DNA from: Daejeonella sp. JGW-45
GTDB lineage: Bacteria > Bacteroidota > Bacteroidia > Sphingobacteriales > Sphingobacteriaceae
Reading direction: 5' to 3'
Length of the DNA stretch: 64,000 nt
Assembly: GCF_029360805.1 (NCBI RefSeq)
Contig: NZ_JARKNC010000008.1
Coordinates: 186,001-250,000 of the forward strand
Numbering within the stretch: position 1 is the first letter of the stretch; every line of letters begins with the position of its first letter. The translations under genes were made by a program, and so were the position numbers. This document shows positions 1-7,946 of this stretch, piece after piece. The notes under the pieces are model-generated. The model saw nothing but the letters and a program-made list of their open reading frames with translations, had not been told where the DNA came from and did no database searches.

Positions 1-1
1 G

Positions 2-127
2 GAAGAAAGCATTGCTAAATGCAGGGAACTCGGAGGAAAAACGCTTGGAAATAGACGAAAAATGGGCGAAGGGCATTACCAGCTTATTCAAGACCCCGCA
101 GGTGCCTATATGATGCTGTGTGAGTAG
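2..127 (+). CDS. VOC (glyoxalase-like) protein, 3' end only
   Basis: The window opens inside this gene, and only its last 41 codons are visible. The frame ending at the TAG at 125-127 is open from base 2. It finishes with HYQLIQDPAGAYMMLCE, which resembles the last beta strand of vicinal-oxygen-chelate proteins, where a DP-x-GA turn precedes the final strand and its metal or substrate ligands. The N-terminal module lies outside the window, so activity cannot be judged. It converges on the glycosyltransferase gene with a 6-base gap. The family call rests on a short tail and is moderate. Confidence 0.55.
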   Translation, partial: EESIAKCRELGGKTLGNRRKMGEGHYQLIQDPAGAYMMLCE

Positions 128-133
128 GAGAAA

Positions 134-1156
134 TTAGCTTATGTTCCTTAATCCGATAGCCTCAGGATGATTCATATTATCCTGAACGACGCGGTCAATT
201 ATTTCTTGGGTTATGTTAGGATAATCAACCTCAACCCGTCGTTCATTTTCAATCCAGCTGGCTATTACCATATCATATCTGTCTTTCAGGCTTCTAATTA
301 CAGGCACACCCATTTCTTTAAGTGCTGCGGCATTAAGCTGCTGTTCGTATTGATTTTTCATCGGAATAACTAACAGCTTCTTTTTCATAAAAAGTGCCTC
401 TGCGGGAGTTTCGAAACCCGCACCGCACAACACGCCAGCGCTACCTGCCATGCTTTTGATAAACTTATCATTATGGATTGGCTGGATGGTGACGTTTTTA
501 GCTCTATATGCCTTCTTATTATGCTTTGAAAATACATCCCAGACAACATTTTTGAACTGACTTAATTTCAAAATCAATCTTTTATCATCGTAAGCTGGCA
601 AATAAACGGTATAGTGCCCACCTTCGGTCACTTTATGCTCCCGTATTTGTTTACGAATAACCGGGGTATAAATATCCTTGCCATAAGGTTTAAAGTGAAA
701 ACCATATTGTTTAGTATTGGGGGCATAATTTCTTAAAATAAGCTTCCCCATCATGTCAGTGACGTCAGGCTCAGGCGCTTCCTCTGCAAGTACGGCCGCC
801 TGGTGACTGAGGCCTATGCAGGGAATATTCCTTGTATAGCAGGCCCAGGCAGAAACAGGTTCAAAATCATTGATAACGAGGTCATACTTTTCGATGGGCA
901 ATGCTTTGATTTCGCTGACAAGCTTACGGATATTAGACCTCACCAGGGTCTTCCACAGGTCTACGCCCCCACTTTTCCCGAAGATAAAGCTAAGTCCCCG
1001 GAATTTATATTTGATCGGATAAGGTATAGTCAAATCACTTTGAATACCGCTAACCAGTATATCAACCTCTCCATGCTGCATTAAACATGGTATCACGTCC
1101 ATAGCTCGGCTTAGATGGCCATTTCCCGTGCCCTGAATAGCGTAAAGTATCTTCAT
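134..1156 (-). CDS. MurG-like glycosyltransferase family protein
   Basis: Predicted cytoplasmic GT-B glycosyltransferase of 340 residues; donor and acceptor cannot be deduced. The N-terminus has a glycine loop, GTGNGHLSRA (residues 9-18), like the G-loop of MurG-type enzymes. The C-terminal half has LCGAGFETPAEAL from about residue 243 and then MKNQYEQQLNA, corresponding to the donor-binding segment of the fold. There is no signal peptide or membrane helix. The ATG at 1154-1156 is chosen because the first beta strand (MKILYAIQG) begins directly with it. It stands as a single transcription unit, convergent with the partial gene at the window edge. No cell-wall or polysaccharide genes lie beside it, so context does not narrow its job. 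Confidence 0.8.
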   Translation of the reverse strand: MKILYAIQGTGNGHLSRAMDVIPCLMQHGEVDILVSGIQSDLTIPYPIKYKFRGLSFIFGKSGGVDLWKTLVRSNIRKLVSEIKALPIEKYDLVINDFEPVSAWACYTRNIPCIGLSHQAAVLAEEAPEPDVTDMMGKLILRNYAPNTKQYGFHFKPYGKDIYTPVIRKQIREHKVTEGGHYTVYLPAYDDKRLILKLSQFKNVVWDVFSKHNKKAYRAKNVTIQPIHNDKFIKSMAGSAGVLCGAGFETPAEALFMKKKLLVIPMKNQYEQQLNAAALKEMGVPVIRSLKDRYDMVIASWIENERRVEVDYPNITQEIIDRVVQDNMNHPEAIGLRNIS

Positions 1157-1288
1157 TCTTGTATTCTTTGCTAAGTTATGTAATTAGAATGCTTATATAA
1201 CCATTAGACCGGCTGGAAAGTTCTCTTTTACATCGTACAACCACCCTTTACGAAGAATATTTCTATTTTTACAGCCTAACGATTCATT

Positions 1289-1570
1289 ATGATAACAGTA
1301 AACGAATATTTTGACGGCAATGTGAAATCTCTGGGATATAACTCGGTAGAAGGAAAATCAACAATAGGAATAATTGAGCAGGGGGAATATGAATTTGGCA
1401 CATCCCAGCATGAAACTATGACGGTTATTGAAGGCGCCCTTCAAGTTTTACTACCCGGTGAATCCGCATGGGAATTAGTTAAGGCGGGCGAGTCGTTTGA
1501 AATCGACGCTGGCAGCTCTTTTAAAGTCCAGGCCGAACGTCAGACCTCATATTTGTGTAAATACAAATAA
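1289..1570 (+). CDS. ppnP: Pyrimidine/purine nucleoside phosphorylase PpnP
   Basis: Small cupin-fold enzyme of 93 residues (the former YaiE/DUF1255 family). Family members carry out phosphorolysis of several nucleosides to the free base and ribose 1-phosphate in nucleotide salvage. The whole family pattern is visible: N-terminal VNEYFDGNVKSLGY, central TIGIIEQGEYEFGTSQHETMTV (residues 25-46) and a C-terminal FEIDAGSSFKVQ segment leading to SYLCKYK. Length is typical. A -7-like TATTTTTA at 1264-1271 precedes the ATG. It is a single gene ending in a strong bidirectional terminator. Family identity is clear; substrate range here is assumed from the family. Confidence 0.93.
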   Translation: MITVNEYFDGNVKSLGYNSVEGKSTIGIIEQGEYEFGTSQHETMTVIEGALQVLLPGESAWELVKAGESFEIDAGSSFKVQAERQTSYLCKYK

Positions 1571-1578
1571 ACCTACAT

Positions 1579-1609
1579 AAAAAAGCCGCCTTTCCAGGCG
1601 GCTTTTTTT
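1579..1609. terminator. Bidirectional rho-independent terminator
   Basis: A perfect 7-bp stem, GCCGCCT (1585-1591) with AGGCGGC (1596-1602), has a 4-base loop. It is flanked by six A on the left and seven T on the right, so it can terminate both ppnP (+) and the small envelope gene (-). Confidence 0.9.
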
Positions 1610-1620
1610 AGGTTACAACC

Positions 1621-1929
1621 TTATAAAAGCAATATTAATAATAAAATAATAATGATAATTGCTCCTACGGATAGATAAACTCCCCCGCTCAGTGCTTTAG
1701 CTTCTTTTTTCATTTCCTGCAGCTCATTGCGAAGTGCCTTACGTTCTTCCCTGCTTAGTTCAGATCTGTCCATGCTTTTGATCTCGTCAACTCTTCTTGT
1801 AATTTCAGCAAAACGGGCTTTTTGAGTCTCCGTCATATCAGGTTTAGACTTAGTGTCTTTCGCCATTACTGAAGGGGCTGATAACATTAACATTAATGCT
1901 GTAGCCAGGAGGTAAATTTTCTTTTTCAT
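1621..1929 (-). CDS. Small exported protein with C-terminal membrane anchor
   Basis: A 102-residue protein of unknown function. A signal peptide (MKKKIYLLATALMLMLSAPS, cleavage probably after VMA at about residue 23) is followed by a charged, probably helical domain with many K, R and E (about 26-80). It ends in a very hydrophobic helix, SVGAIIIIILLLILLL, that runs to the last residue. It therefore probably sits in the periplasm attached to the inner membrane by its C-terminus. Similar short proteins with this tail are common in Sphingobacteriales genomes, but I know no assigned role. It is a single gene between ppnP and the exonuclease. Confidence 0.75.
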   Translation of the reverse strand: MKKKIYLLATALMLMLSAPSVMAKDTKSKPDMTETQKARFAEITRRVDEIKSMDRSELSREERKALRNELQEMKKEAKALSGGVYLSVGAIIIIILLLILLL

Positions 1930-2067
1930 CGTGCTTGTTTTTAGGTGTTTTTCTTTAAACAGAAAGTTTTATAAAAAGTTTAAGAATTAAGTTACTTAAC
2001 CCTGATACAAGTATTGTTCCACAAACCTAATTAAATAGAAACAAGAGAAAAAAAATTTCAAGAACAA

Positions 2068-3462
2068 CTAAAATTCGGCTTCCTGAAGTGTTGAATCAAA
2101 CGTTACAAGTTTTTGGGGGTACCTGAGTGAATGATTAATGACCATATTTCTAATATAATCATTTGATGGGTGTATAGTTAAAAGGTCTTTCAATTGCGAG
2201 ATGTTATCGACTACCTGATCGTGGGAAACAAAGCCCATACCGTAAAAAATGCCTTTTTCAATGAGAACATAACTTTTTTCATCCGGGTTTCTTCCCTTAT
2301 CAACAATCGCGAAACTGGGCAGTGTATTCTGGAGGTGGCTAGTTGAATCAATTACCCTTTGATTGTACGCTTCCTTTAGCTCCTTCTGTTCGCATGCGCC
2401 ATAACATGATTGATCGTGAACCCCTGAGCATTGCTCGCTGTTCCTTTGAATGAAACACAATTTAGGACACAAATTGAATTCTGAAACTAAATGTTTAATT
2501 AAGCTGTAGCCCTCAGAGATCATGTTGAATGTATAGACCGGCTTAGAAAACTTGTTCCTTCTGTCGACAGCGAGCCTCAGATAACCGTTTTGGTCTTCAA
2601 ATAAGTAGAGTCCGTAAGCATGTTCAAAACGCTTCAACGCCCGATTATGGGCCGGCCATAATCTTTTTATTTCTACAGCCTCCATGATAAATGAAATAAG
2701 CTCGGTGCCGCACTCCGCAAAAGATATATGATGTATGTCCCGAAGAAAATCCTGCTTCTGTCGCCCGGGTTTATTGTTTGCGAAGTGACTGTTCACACGC
2801 TTCCGGATATCAATAGCTTTGCCTACATATACGACCTTCGACTTGCTATTGTGAAAGTAATAAACTCCCGGCGCTGAAGGCAGCTTATCAATATCCTCCT
2901 TAGGCAGATGAGGCGGCAGGGATTGCTCTTTTGAACGCTGGCTTAACGCTTTACCTATATGCCCTTCAGCATCCTTATCAAGCAGCATTGAAAATAAACA
3001 GGCTGTTGCAGACGCATCCCCCATGGCCCTGTGCCGATCGATTAATTCTATGTTTACCTGGCTGCAGAGCTTTCCGAGACTGTAGGAGCTAAACCCGGGC
3101 ATTATTTTCCTGCTAAGCCTGACTGTGCATAACTTTTTTGTCTGAAGCTGGTAGCCCGAAGCGGCCAGGTGATATCGCAAAAATGAAAAATCGAAATTCA
3201 CATTATGTGCGACAAACACTTTGTCATGCAGCAAAGCAAAGATCTCTTCTGCTACATCCTTAAATAAAGGAGCAGTACGAACCATTTCATCACTTATACC
3301 CGTTAAAGCCTGGATATAAACCGGGATAGGTATTTGAGGATTTATAAGAGTAGTATACCGCTTAATGACCTCCCGGCCATCGTGGATCAGAATAGCTACC
3401 TCGGTAATGCCATTAGCACTGGCATGACCACCCGTAGTTTCAATATCGACAATGGCGTACAT
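2068..3462 (-). CDS. DnaQ-type exonuclease fused to GIY-YIG (UvrC/Cho-like) nuclease
   Basis: Two nuclease modules in 464 residues. The N-terminal part is a DEDDh 3'-5' exonuclease of the Pol III epsilon type: VDIETTG (D6, E8), VAHNVNFDFSFL (about 84-95) and HRAMGDASAT (about 143-152) supply the acidic residues and histidine. From about residue 193 it becomes a GIY-YIG endonuclease domain with APGVYYFH and VVYVGKAIDIRKRVNSHF, as at the N-terminus of UvrC and in Cho. The remaining C-terminal part has several cysteines (around 345-375) and no helix-hairpin-helix that I can see. This architecture is known in Bacteroidetes and Actinobacteria and suggests excision repair. Consensus -7 box at 3486-3493. 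Confidence 0.88.
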   Translation of the reverse strand: MYAIVDIETTGGHASANGITEVAILIHDGREVIKRYTTLINPQIPIPVYIQALTGISDEMVRTAPLFKDVAEEIFALLHDKVFVAHNVNFDFSFLRYHLAASGYQLQTKKLCTVRLSRKIMPGFSSYSLGKLCSQVNIELIDRHRAMGDASATACLFSMLLDKDAEGHIGKALSQRSKEQSLPPHLPKEDIDKLPSAPGVYYFHNSKSKVVYVGKAIDIRKRVNSHFANNKPGRQKQDFLRDIHHISFAECGTELISFIMEAVEIKRLWPAHNRALKRFEHAYGLYLFEDQNGYLRLAVDRRNKFSKPVYTFNMISEGYSLIKHLVSEFNLCPKLCFIQRNSEQCSGVHDQSCYGACEQKELKEAYNQRVIDSTSHLQNTLPSFAIVDKGRNPDEKSYVLIEKGIFYGMGFVSHDQVVDNISQLKDLLTIHPSNDYIRNMVINHSLRYPQKLVTFDSTLQEAEF

Positions 3463-3485
3463 AGTTTATGTCTTCGAAGAAATAT

Positions 3486-3493
3486 CAAATATA
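3486..3493 (-). promoter_or_regulatory. -7 box for exonuclease/GIY-YIG gene
   Basis: TATATTTG on the minus strand matches the Bacteroidetes -7 consensus TAnnTTTG and lies 23 bases before the ATG. I see no matching -33 TTTG at the usual distance. Confidence 0.45.
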
Positions 3494-3532
3494 ACGCAAA
3501 GTACACAAAGCTAATAATTTTAGCAGAAATGT

Positions 3533-3763
3533 TTACCTGTTATTTCTTAAAGGCTTTAACAAGTATTCCAGGCCATTTAACCTGATCTCATACATAGTTG
3601 AGAGAAGTACGCCTATTTTGCCTTCCGGAAAACCATTGCTTTCATACCAGGCCAGGTAATATTCGGGAATATCACAGATGAGCCTGCCTTTATATTTTCC
3701 ATAGGGCATGTAGATACTGACCAGGTCATTAAGGATCTGAGGGTTTGCTAACGGATCGGACAA
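3533..3763 (-). CDS. DUF3820 family protein
   Basis: Short protein with the whole DUF3820 signature: MPYGKYKG, then IPEYYLAWYESNGFP and a C-terminal YEIRLNGLEYLLKPL. Function is unknown; the family has been described as putative quorum-sensing-regulated virulence factors, which is weak support. The frame is open to an ATG at 3806-3808, but homologous domains begin just before NPQILNDL, so I favour the TTG at 3761-3763, giving 76 residues. Either start overlaps the end of the MFS gene (stop at 3729-3731), by 35 or 80 bases, so translation is probably coupled. The start is uncertain; the family is well supported. Confidence 0.75.
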   Translation of the reverse strand: MSDPLANPQILNDLVSIYMPYGKYKGRLICDIPEYYLAWYESNGFPEGKIGVLLSTMYEIRLNGLEYLLKPLRNNR

Positions 3764-4928
3764 GCGGTTTACTTTTAAAGATGAACTGAAGATAAAGGAA
3801 TGCCACAAGGGTTAACACTGAGATTAAATAAAGAACCGTTGGGATCATAGTGACGTCGCTAATATAGAGGCTACCCGCAAAGAATGCACCAATACCGATA
3901 CCTGCCTCGAGGGCGATGTACATCGTCGCGACTGCTTTACCACGGTGGTCGGGATGGCTCATGTCTATTATGAAAGCTGTTAGTGCAGGTGAAAGCATGC
4001 CAGTGGCGACACCATATAGTGACGAAGCACACATCAGGTAAAACGGTGAGTTAGCCCGGCCTATCATCATTAGGGAGACAACCAATAAGATCAAAGAAAT
4101 TTTTATGATCGTGACCCTTCCCATCCGGTCGGACATTTTGCCGGATACAAACCGTATGATCAAAGAAGAAACTGTGAATACCATAAAGAACAGCCCCTTG
4201 TTGGCAACACCGAGATGAGTTCCCCAATCGGAGATTACGGTAAGAATAACGCCATAGCTCAAATAGGACAAAAAAGTTATAAAGGAGCCCGAAAGAACCC
4301 TTTTCTCAATAATTTCTTTCCTGTTTATTTTCAGTAGGGCAAGTTTAAACCGTTCCTTCTTTACCAGTGTTTCTTTCATGTTCATCAAGATAACTATGGA
4401 TAAAAGAGCGAAAAGAGAGGAGCAGTAGAAGAGGGCATTGATAGAAAACCGGGTTGAAAGCTCGCTCCCGATCGCAGGTCCAATGGCCAGACCTGTACTG
4501 AAGCAAAGCCCATGTATGCCCATTGCTTCCCCCCATCGTCCAGCAGGAACAATGTCGGCTACATATGCGGCAGTGGCTGTTGGTTTGAAACCTGTAGAGA
4601 ATCCATGAAATAACCTCAGCAACAAAAAGCCAGCAATAGTTGTTAACAGCGGGTATAATAACCCGCATATCACGCAGACAAGGGAACCTACCGCCATAAC
4701 GGGGACTCGTCCTATCTTATCTGTTAGCTTTCCGCTGAACGGACGGGAAATACCTGCCGTCAGTGTGAATAAGGCAATAATATAACCCTTATATTCCGCT
4801 CCGCCCAGGCTTGTGAGGTAAGAGGGAAGCTCCGGTATAAGCATATTAAAGCTCGCTGAGAACAGAAAGGAGCTCATGCACAACAGCCCGAACTGAAGAT
4901 TGTAGATGGGGTGCTTGGGCTCAGACAT
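3729..4928 (-). CDS. Major facilitator superfamily transporter
   Basis: Inner-membrane transporter of 399 residues with about 12 hydrophobic helices. The loop between helices 2 and 3 has the MFS motif A variant GKLTDKIGRVPVM, repeated in the second half as GKMSDRMGRVTII, which is typical of drug-efflux-type MFS proteins. Substrate unknown. The frame extends to a TTG at 4949, but a perfect -7 box (TATTTTTG, minus strand) occupies 4947-4954, so that codon would lie inside the promoter. The ATG at 4926-4928 (MSEPKHPIYN) is therefore chosen. It shares an 80-bp divergent promoter region with the EnvC-like gene and is followed by the overlapping DUF3820 gene. Confidence 0.85.
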   Translation of the reverse strand: MSEPKHPIYNLQFGLLCMSSFLFSASFNMLIPELPSYLTSLGGAEYKGYIIALFTLTAGISRPFSGKLTDKIGRVPVMAVGSLVCVICGLLYPLLTTIAGFLLLRLFHGFSTGFKPTATAAYVADIVPAGRWGEAMGIHGLCFSTGLAIGPAIGSELSTRFSINALFYCSSLFALLSIVILMNMKETLVKKERFKLALLKINRKEIIEKRVLSGSFITFLSYLSYGVILTVISDWGTHLGVANKGLFFMVFTVSSLIIRFVSGKMSDRMGRVTIIKISLILLVVSLMMIGRANSPFYLMCASSLYGVATGMLSPALTAFIIDMSHPDHRGKAVATMYIALEAGIGIGAFFAGSLYISDVTMIPTVLYLISVLTLVAFLYLQFIFKSKPLVRSVSKPSDP

Positions 4929-4946
4929 AGAAACGGGGGTGTGCTG

Positions 4947-4954
4947 CAAAAATA
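4947..4954 (-). promoter_or_regulatory. -7 box of MFS gene
   Basis: TATTTTTG on the minus strand, a perfect TAnnTTTG, 18 bases before the chosen ATG at 4928. It excludes the upstream TTG at 4949 as a start codon. Confidence 0.55.
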
Positions 4955-4988
4955 TAAAAAAGATACCTCTCTATTCGGCTATTGTTGA

Positions 4989-4996
4989 TAGTTTTG
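4989..4996 (+). promoter_or_regulatory. -7 box of envC-like gene
   Basis: TAGTTTTG, a perfect TAnnTTTG, 9 bases before the ATG at 5006. Transcription would begin near 5000, which rules out the in-frame TTG at 4982. Confidence 0.55.
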
Positions 4997-5005
4997 CGCC
5001 GCTCA

Positions 5006-6322
5006 ATGTTCTTTATGCTACTACCCAGGTTTTTATTAGTTCTCTTATTAGTTCTCAGCGTTCAAGTGTCTTACGGTCAAAGCAGTTCGGAATTAAAAAA
5101 ACGGAAGAACGCTATTAACCGGGAGATCGAATCATTAAAGAAAACCCGCAGCAAAATTGATAAGAACAAGAAGCTGTCGCTTACACAGATAAATTTGCTA
5201 AATGCCCAGATAAAGCTCAGGGAAGAGAAGATCCAAACTATAAACTCTGAAATCAAAATGCTGGACAATAAGATATCAGCCAACACATCAGAGGTGAAAA
5301 CACTTCAGTCGGACTTAAGCAGATTGAAGAAAGAATATGCAAAAATGATTCTGTTTGCATTCCGAAATCAGGGTGCTTACCATAAAATGATGTTCATTTT
5401 TGCTTCTGAAGATTTTAACCAGGCATATATGAGGCTAAAGTATATACAGCAGGTTGGAAGGGTCAGAAAGTCGCAGGCAAAATACATTGAAAACACTCAG
5501 GTATCACTCAAAAAGCAGATCACCATTCTGGATGAGAATAAAAAGGAAAAAAGCGACCTTCTTTTCGATCAGCTGAGCGAGAAAGAGACCCTGGGGAAAG
5601 ACAAAGCACAGCAATCGAAGATTGTGAACAGTCTGACCAAGCAACAAAAAAGCCTGCAACAACAACTCACCAGAAAGCAAAAGGAGGCCACCAGCCTTAA
5701 CAACGCTATTCAGGCAGCCATCCGTAAAGAAATACTCGCCGAGCAAAAAAGGGCTGCAGAACGGGCTCGCCTGGCCGAGCAGGCGAGGCTTGCAAAAATT
5801 GCGGCAGCCGCAAAAGCAAAAGCTAAAAGTTCTCCGGGTACCACAGCGTCAAAACCCGCAGTTGCAAAGCCTGTGGCAAGCGGCTCGTCAATCCTTGCTT
5901 CGAGCCCCGAAGATGCCAAGTTATCGTCCGGTTTCGCAGGCAACAGGGGCCGCTTGCAAAAACCAGCCCAAGGCATAATAACTCAGGGCTTCGGACAGTA
6001 TAAATACAAATCCAACGTGACGCTATTCAATCCGGGAATTAATATAAAAACTGCTCCCGGTACACCGGTCTACGCTGTCTTCGAGGGGCAAGTGAGCCAG
6101 GTTTTTATGGTGTTAAACAATTATGCTGTCATGATCAGGCATGGCGAATACTTTTCGATCTACTCGAAACTCAAAAGCGTCAATGTTTCTGCAGGCCAAA
6201 AAGTGATTACCCGCCAGGCAATCGGTGTCGTAGCCAATGATCCTTCTGAAGGCATCAGCGAAATGCAGTTCCAGATCTGGAAGGGTAAAAGCCCGGTTAA
6301 CCCGGCCGGATGGGTGAGGTAG
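5006..6322 (+). CDS. EnvC-like murein hydrolase activator (coiled coil plus M23 domain)
   Basis: Secreted envelope protein of 438 residues. A signal peptide (MFFMLLPRFLLVLLLVLSVQ, ending SYGQ) is followed by a long charged coiled coil (about 28-240) and a degenerate LytM/M23 domain at the C-terminus (about 320-438). The M23 part lacks the usual HxxxD and HxH zinc ligands (NPGINIKTAPGTPVY where active enzymes have a His-rich loop). It therefore probably activates amidases during cell separation, as EnvC does, rather than cutting peptidoglycan itself. An Ala/Lys-rich linker joins the parts. The ATG at 5006 is supported by the signal peptide and the -7 box. Divergent from the MFS gene. Confidence 0.87.
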   Translation: MFFMLLPRFLLVLLLVLSVQVSYGQSSSELKKRKNAINREIESLKKTRSKIDKNKKLSLTQINLLNAQIKLREEKIQTINSEIKMLDNKISANTSEVKTLQSDLSRLKKEYAKMILFAFRNQGAYHKMMFIFASEDFNQAYMRLKYIQQVGRVRKSQAKYIENTQVSLKKQITILDENKKEKSDLLFDQLSEKETLGKDKAQQSKIVNSLTKQQKSLQQQLTRKQKEATSLNNAIQAAIRKEILAEQKRAAERARLAEQARLAKIAAAAKAKAKSSPGTTASKPAVAKPVASGSSILASSPEDAKLSSGFAGNRGRLQKPAQGIITQGFGQYKYKSNVTLFNPGINIKTAPGTPVYAVFEGQVSQVFMVLNNYAVMIRHGEYFSIYSKLKSVNVSAGQKVITRQAIGVVANDPSEGISEMQFQIWKGKSPVNPAGWVR

Positions 6323-6392
6323 CTAAACCTATGCCGTTAACAATTCGTTAACGTAACTTTCAAATTAATTTAAAGTCTAAACGTTTTAATGT

Positions 6393-6400
6393 TATTTTTG
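6393..6400 (+). promoter_or_regulatory. -7 box of PAP2-like gene
   Basis: TATTTTTG, perfect TAnnTTTG, 20 bases before the ATG at 6421. No clear TTTG at -33. Confidence 0.45.
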
Positions 6401-6420
6401 CGGGATTTTTAACAACTGAG

Positions 6421-7056
6421 ATGCCGATAGAAGAGCGAAGTACCGTTGTAAGTTTATGGAGAAACAACTGGCAATCAACCGATTACAGGAAAAGATTAAT
6501 TTCCGGACTAATAGTCGTTTCAATTATTCTTACTTCCCTTCCTTTTTTTTACCAGGCTATAGAGCAGCGAAATGGGATAAAGTTTAACGACTACCTGCTC
6601 CAATGGTTGCCAGCGTACGATCTTTCTCTATTTATCTTTATTACGATATGGTCGATGGCACTTCTCACCTTTCACCGGTTCAAACAAGACCCGCAGATAT
6701 TTTTAACGTTCTTATGGGGCTTCATCCTGATAAACCTGTCGCGTTTCGTATCTATTGGCCTGGTTCCTTTGAACCCGCCTGACAGCCTGATTGCCATCCA
6801 TGACCCGATAGCAAATTATTTCTACGGTCCTAAATTTATCACAAAAGACCTCTTCTTTTCCGGCCACACTGCGGCGATGTTCCTGATGTTCCTTTGCCTG
6901 AAAAAACGATCTGACAAGATTCTGGCCTTTATAGCTACTATAGTAATAGGCTTCGCCGTGCTAATCCAGCACGTACACTACACCATGGACGTGTTTATGG
7001 CCCCGGTTATCACTTATTTCCTATGGATAGGTGCGAAAAAGATCGCTGAGTCCTGA
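6421..7056 (+). CDS. PAP2-related membrane phosphatase (sphingomyelin-synthase-like domain)
   Basis: Integral membrane protein of 211 residues with about six helices. Two motifs of the PAP2_C / sphingomyelin-synthase-like lipid phosphatase group are present: FFSGHTAAMFLMF (around 147-159), carrying the first catalytic His, and QHVHYTMDVFMAP (around 181-193), carrying the second His and the Asp. This fits a lipid-phosphate phosphatase or phosphotransferase acting at the membrane. Sphingobacteria make sphingolipids, so a sphingolipid substrate is conceivable, but nothing in the context shows it. The gene stops 4 bases from the end of the convergent ppx gene, with no terminator between them. Confidence 0.8.
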   Translation: MPIEERSTVVSLWRNNWQSTDYRKRLISGLIVVSIILTSLPFFYQAIEQRNGIKFNDYLLQWLPAYDLSLFIFITIWSMALLTFHRFKQDPQIFLTFLWGFILINLSRFVSIGLVPLNPPDSLIAIHDPIANYFYGPKFITKDLFFSGHTAAMFLMFLCLKKRSDKILAFIATIVIGFAVLIQHVHYTMDVFMAPVITYFLWIGAKKIAES

Positions 7057-7060
7057 CCGG

Positions 7061-7942
7061 TCAGGATTTAAAATTCTTGTCTATCAATAGCTGTATCACG
7101 CCATCTACGAGCCCTACCCTGGGCACGTAAATTTGTCTTACACCGCCCCATTTCATAACTGTCAGGTAAATTTCTGCGGCGGGAATGATAACATCTGCGC
7201 GGTCTGAATTAAGGCCTAAGACATTAATCCGGTCTTTAAGAGAAAAGGAATTGAGATATGTATACAATGACCGGAGTTTAGCGAAGGTTATCGGCGCGCT
7301 ATCCTTTCCATCAGCCATCCGGAAAAGCTTGTTTATGTTGCCCCCCGTACCAATACCCGAAAGATTCTTATATTTCTGCACCTTATCTTTTACCCATTGT
7401 TTCATTTCCAGCCAGGTTTCCTCCTTGTCCTGGTTATCGAGGATACGTATACCGCCCAGATTGAAGGATCTGGAAGCAATGAGCTCACCATCGCTGAAAA
7501 CCGACAGTTCTGTACTCCCCCCACCTACATCAATATAGAGATAGTTTTTTTTCTTTTCCAGTGTTTGCTCGATATGGCTCGCATAAATGATATTCGCTTC
7601 ACGCTGGCCCTCAACAATTTCGAGATCAATTGAAGCTTCCGCTTTTATTTGGCGAACAAGGGCCTGACCGTTCGCCGCCTCCCGCATCGCCGAAGTAGCA
7701 CAAGCCATGTAATCACTCACTTTGTATACATCCATCAAGTGGCGAAACGCAATCATGGTCTTGACTAGTTCCTCAGTCTTTTTCTTAGATAGGCGTTTTT
7801 CCAAAAAAGCATCATCGCCAAGACGCAAAGGAACCCGGATCAGGGTGTTTTTCTTGAATGAAACCTCTTTATCATTTTGTATAATGTCTGCTATAAGCAA
7901 TCTCACAGCATTGGATCCTATATCTATTGCAGCGTATCTCAA
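7061..7942 (-). CDS. ppx: Ppx/GppA family exopolyphosphatase
   Basis: Hydrolase of the actin-like ASKHA fold that removes terminal phosphate from polyphosphate or (p)ppGpp; the two activities cannot be told apart by eye. The phosphate-1 loop AAIDIGSNAVRLLIADI begins the protein and the second loop YIDVGGGSTELSVF lies near residue 120; IGTGGNINKL is also present. About 293 residues is the short form lacking the C-terminal HD-like domain. The frame is open to a TTG at 7981, inside ppk, but family members start just before AAIDIG, so the TTG at 7940-7942 (4 bases after the ppk stop) is preferred. Operon with ppk1. Confidence 0.9.
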   Translation of the reverse strand: MRYAAIDIGSNAVRLLIADIIQNDKEVSFKKNTLIRVPLRLGDDAFLEKRLSKKKTEELVKTMIAFRHLMDVYKVSDYMACATSAMREAANGQALVRQIKAEASIDLEIVEGQREANIIYASHIEQTLEKKKNYLYIDVGGGSTELSVFSDGELIASRSFNLGGIRILDNQDKEETWLEMKQWVKDKVQKYKNLSGIGTGGNINKLFRMADGKDSAPITFAKLRSLYTYLNSFSLKDRINVLGLNSDRADVIIPAAEIYLTVMKWGGVRQIYVPRVGLVDGVIQLLIDKNFKS

Positions 7943-7946
7943 TGTT

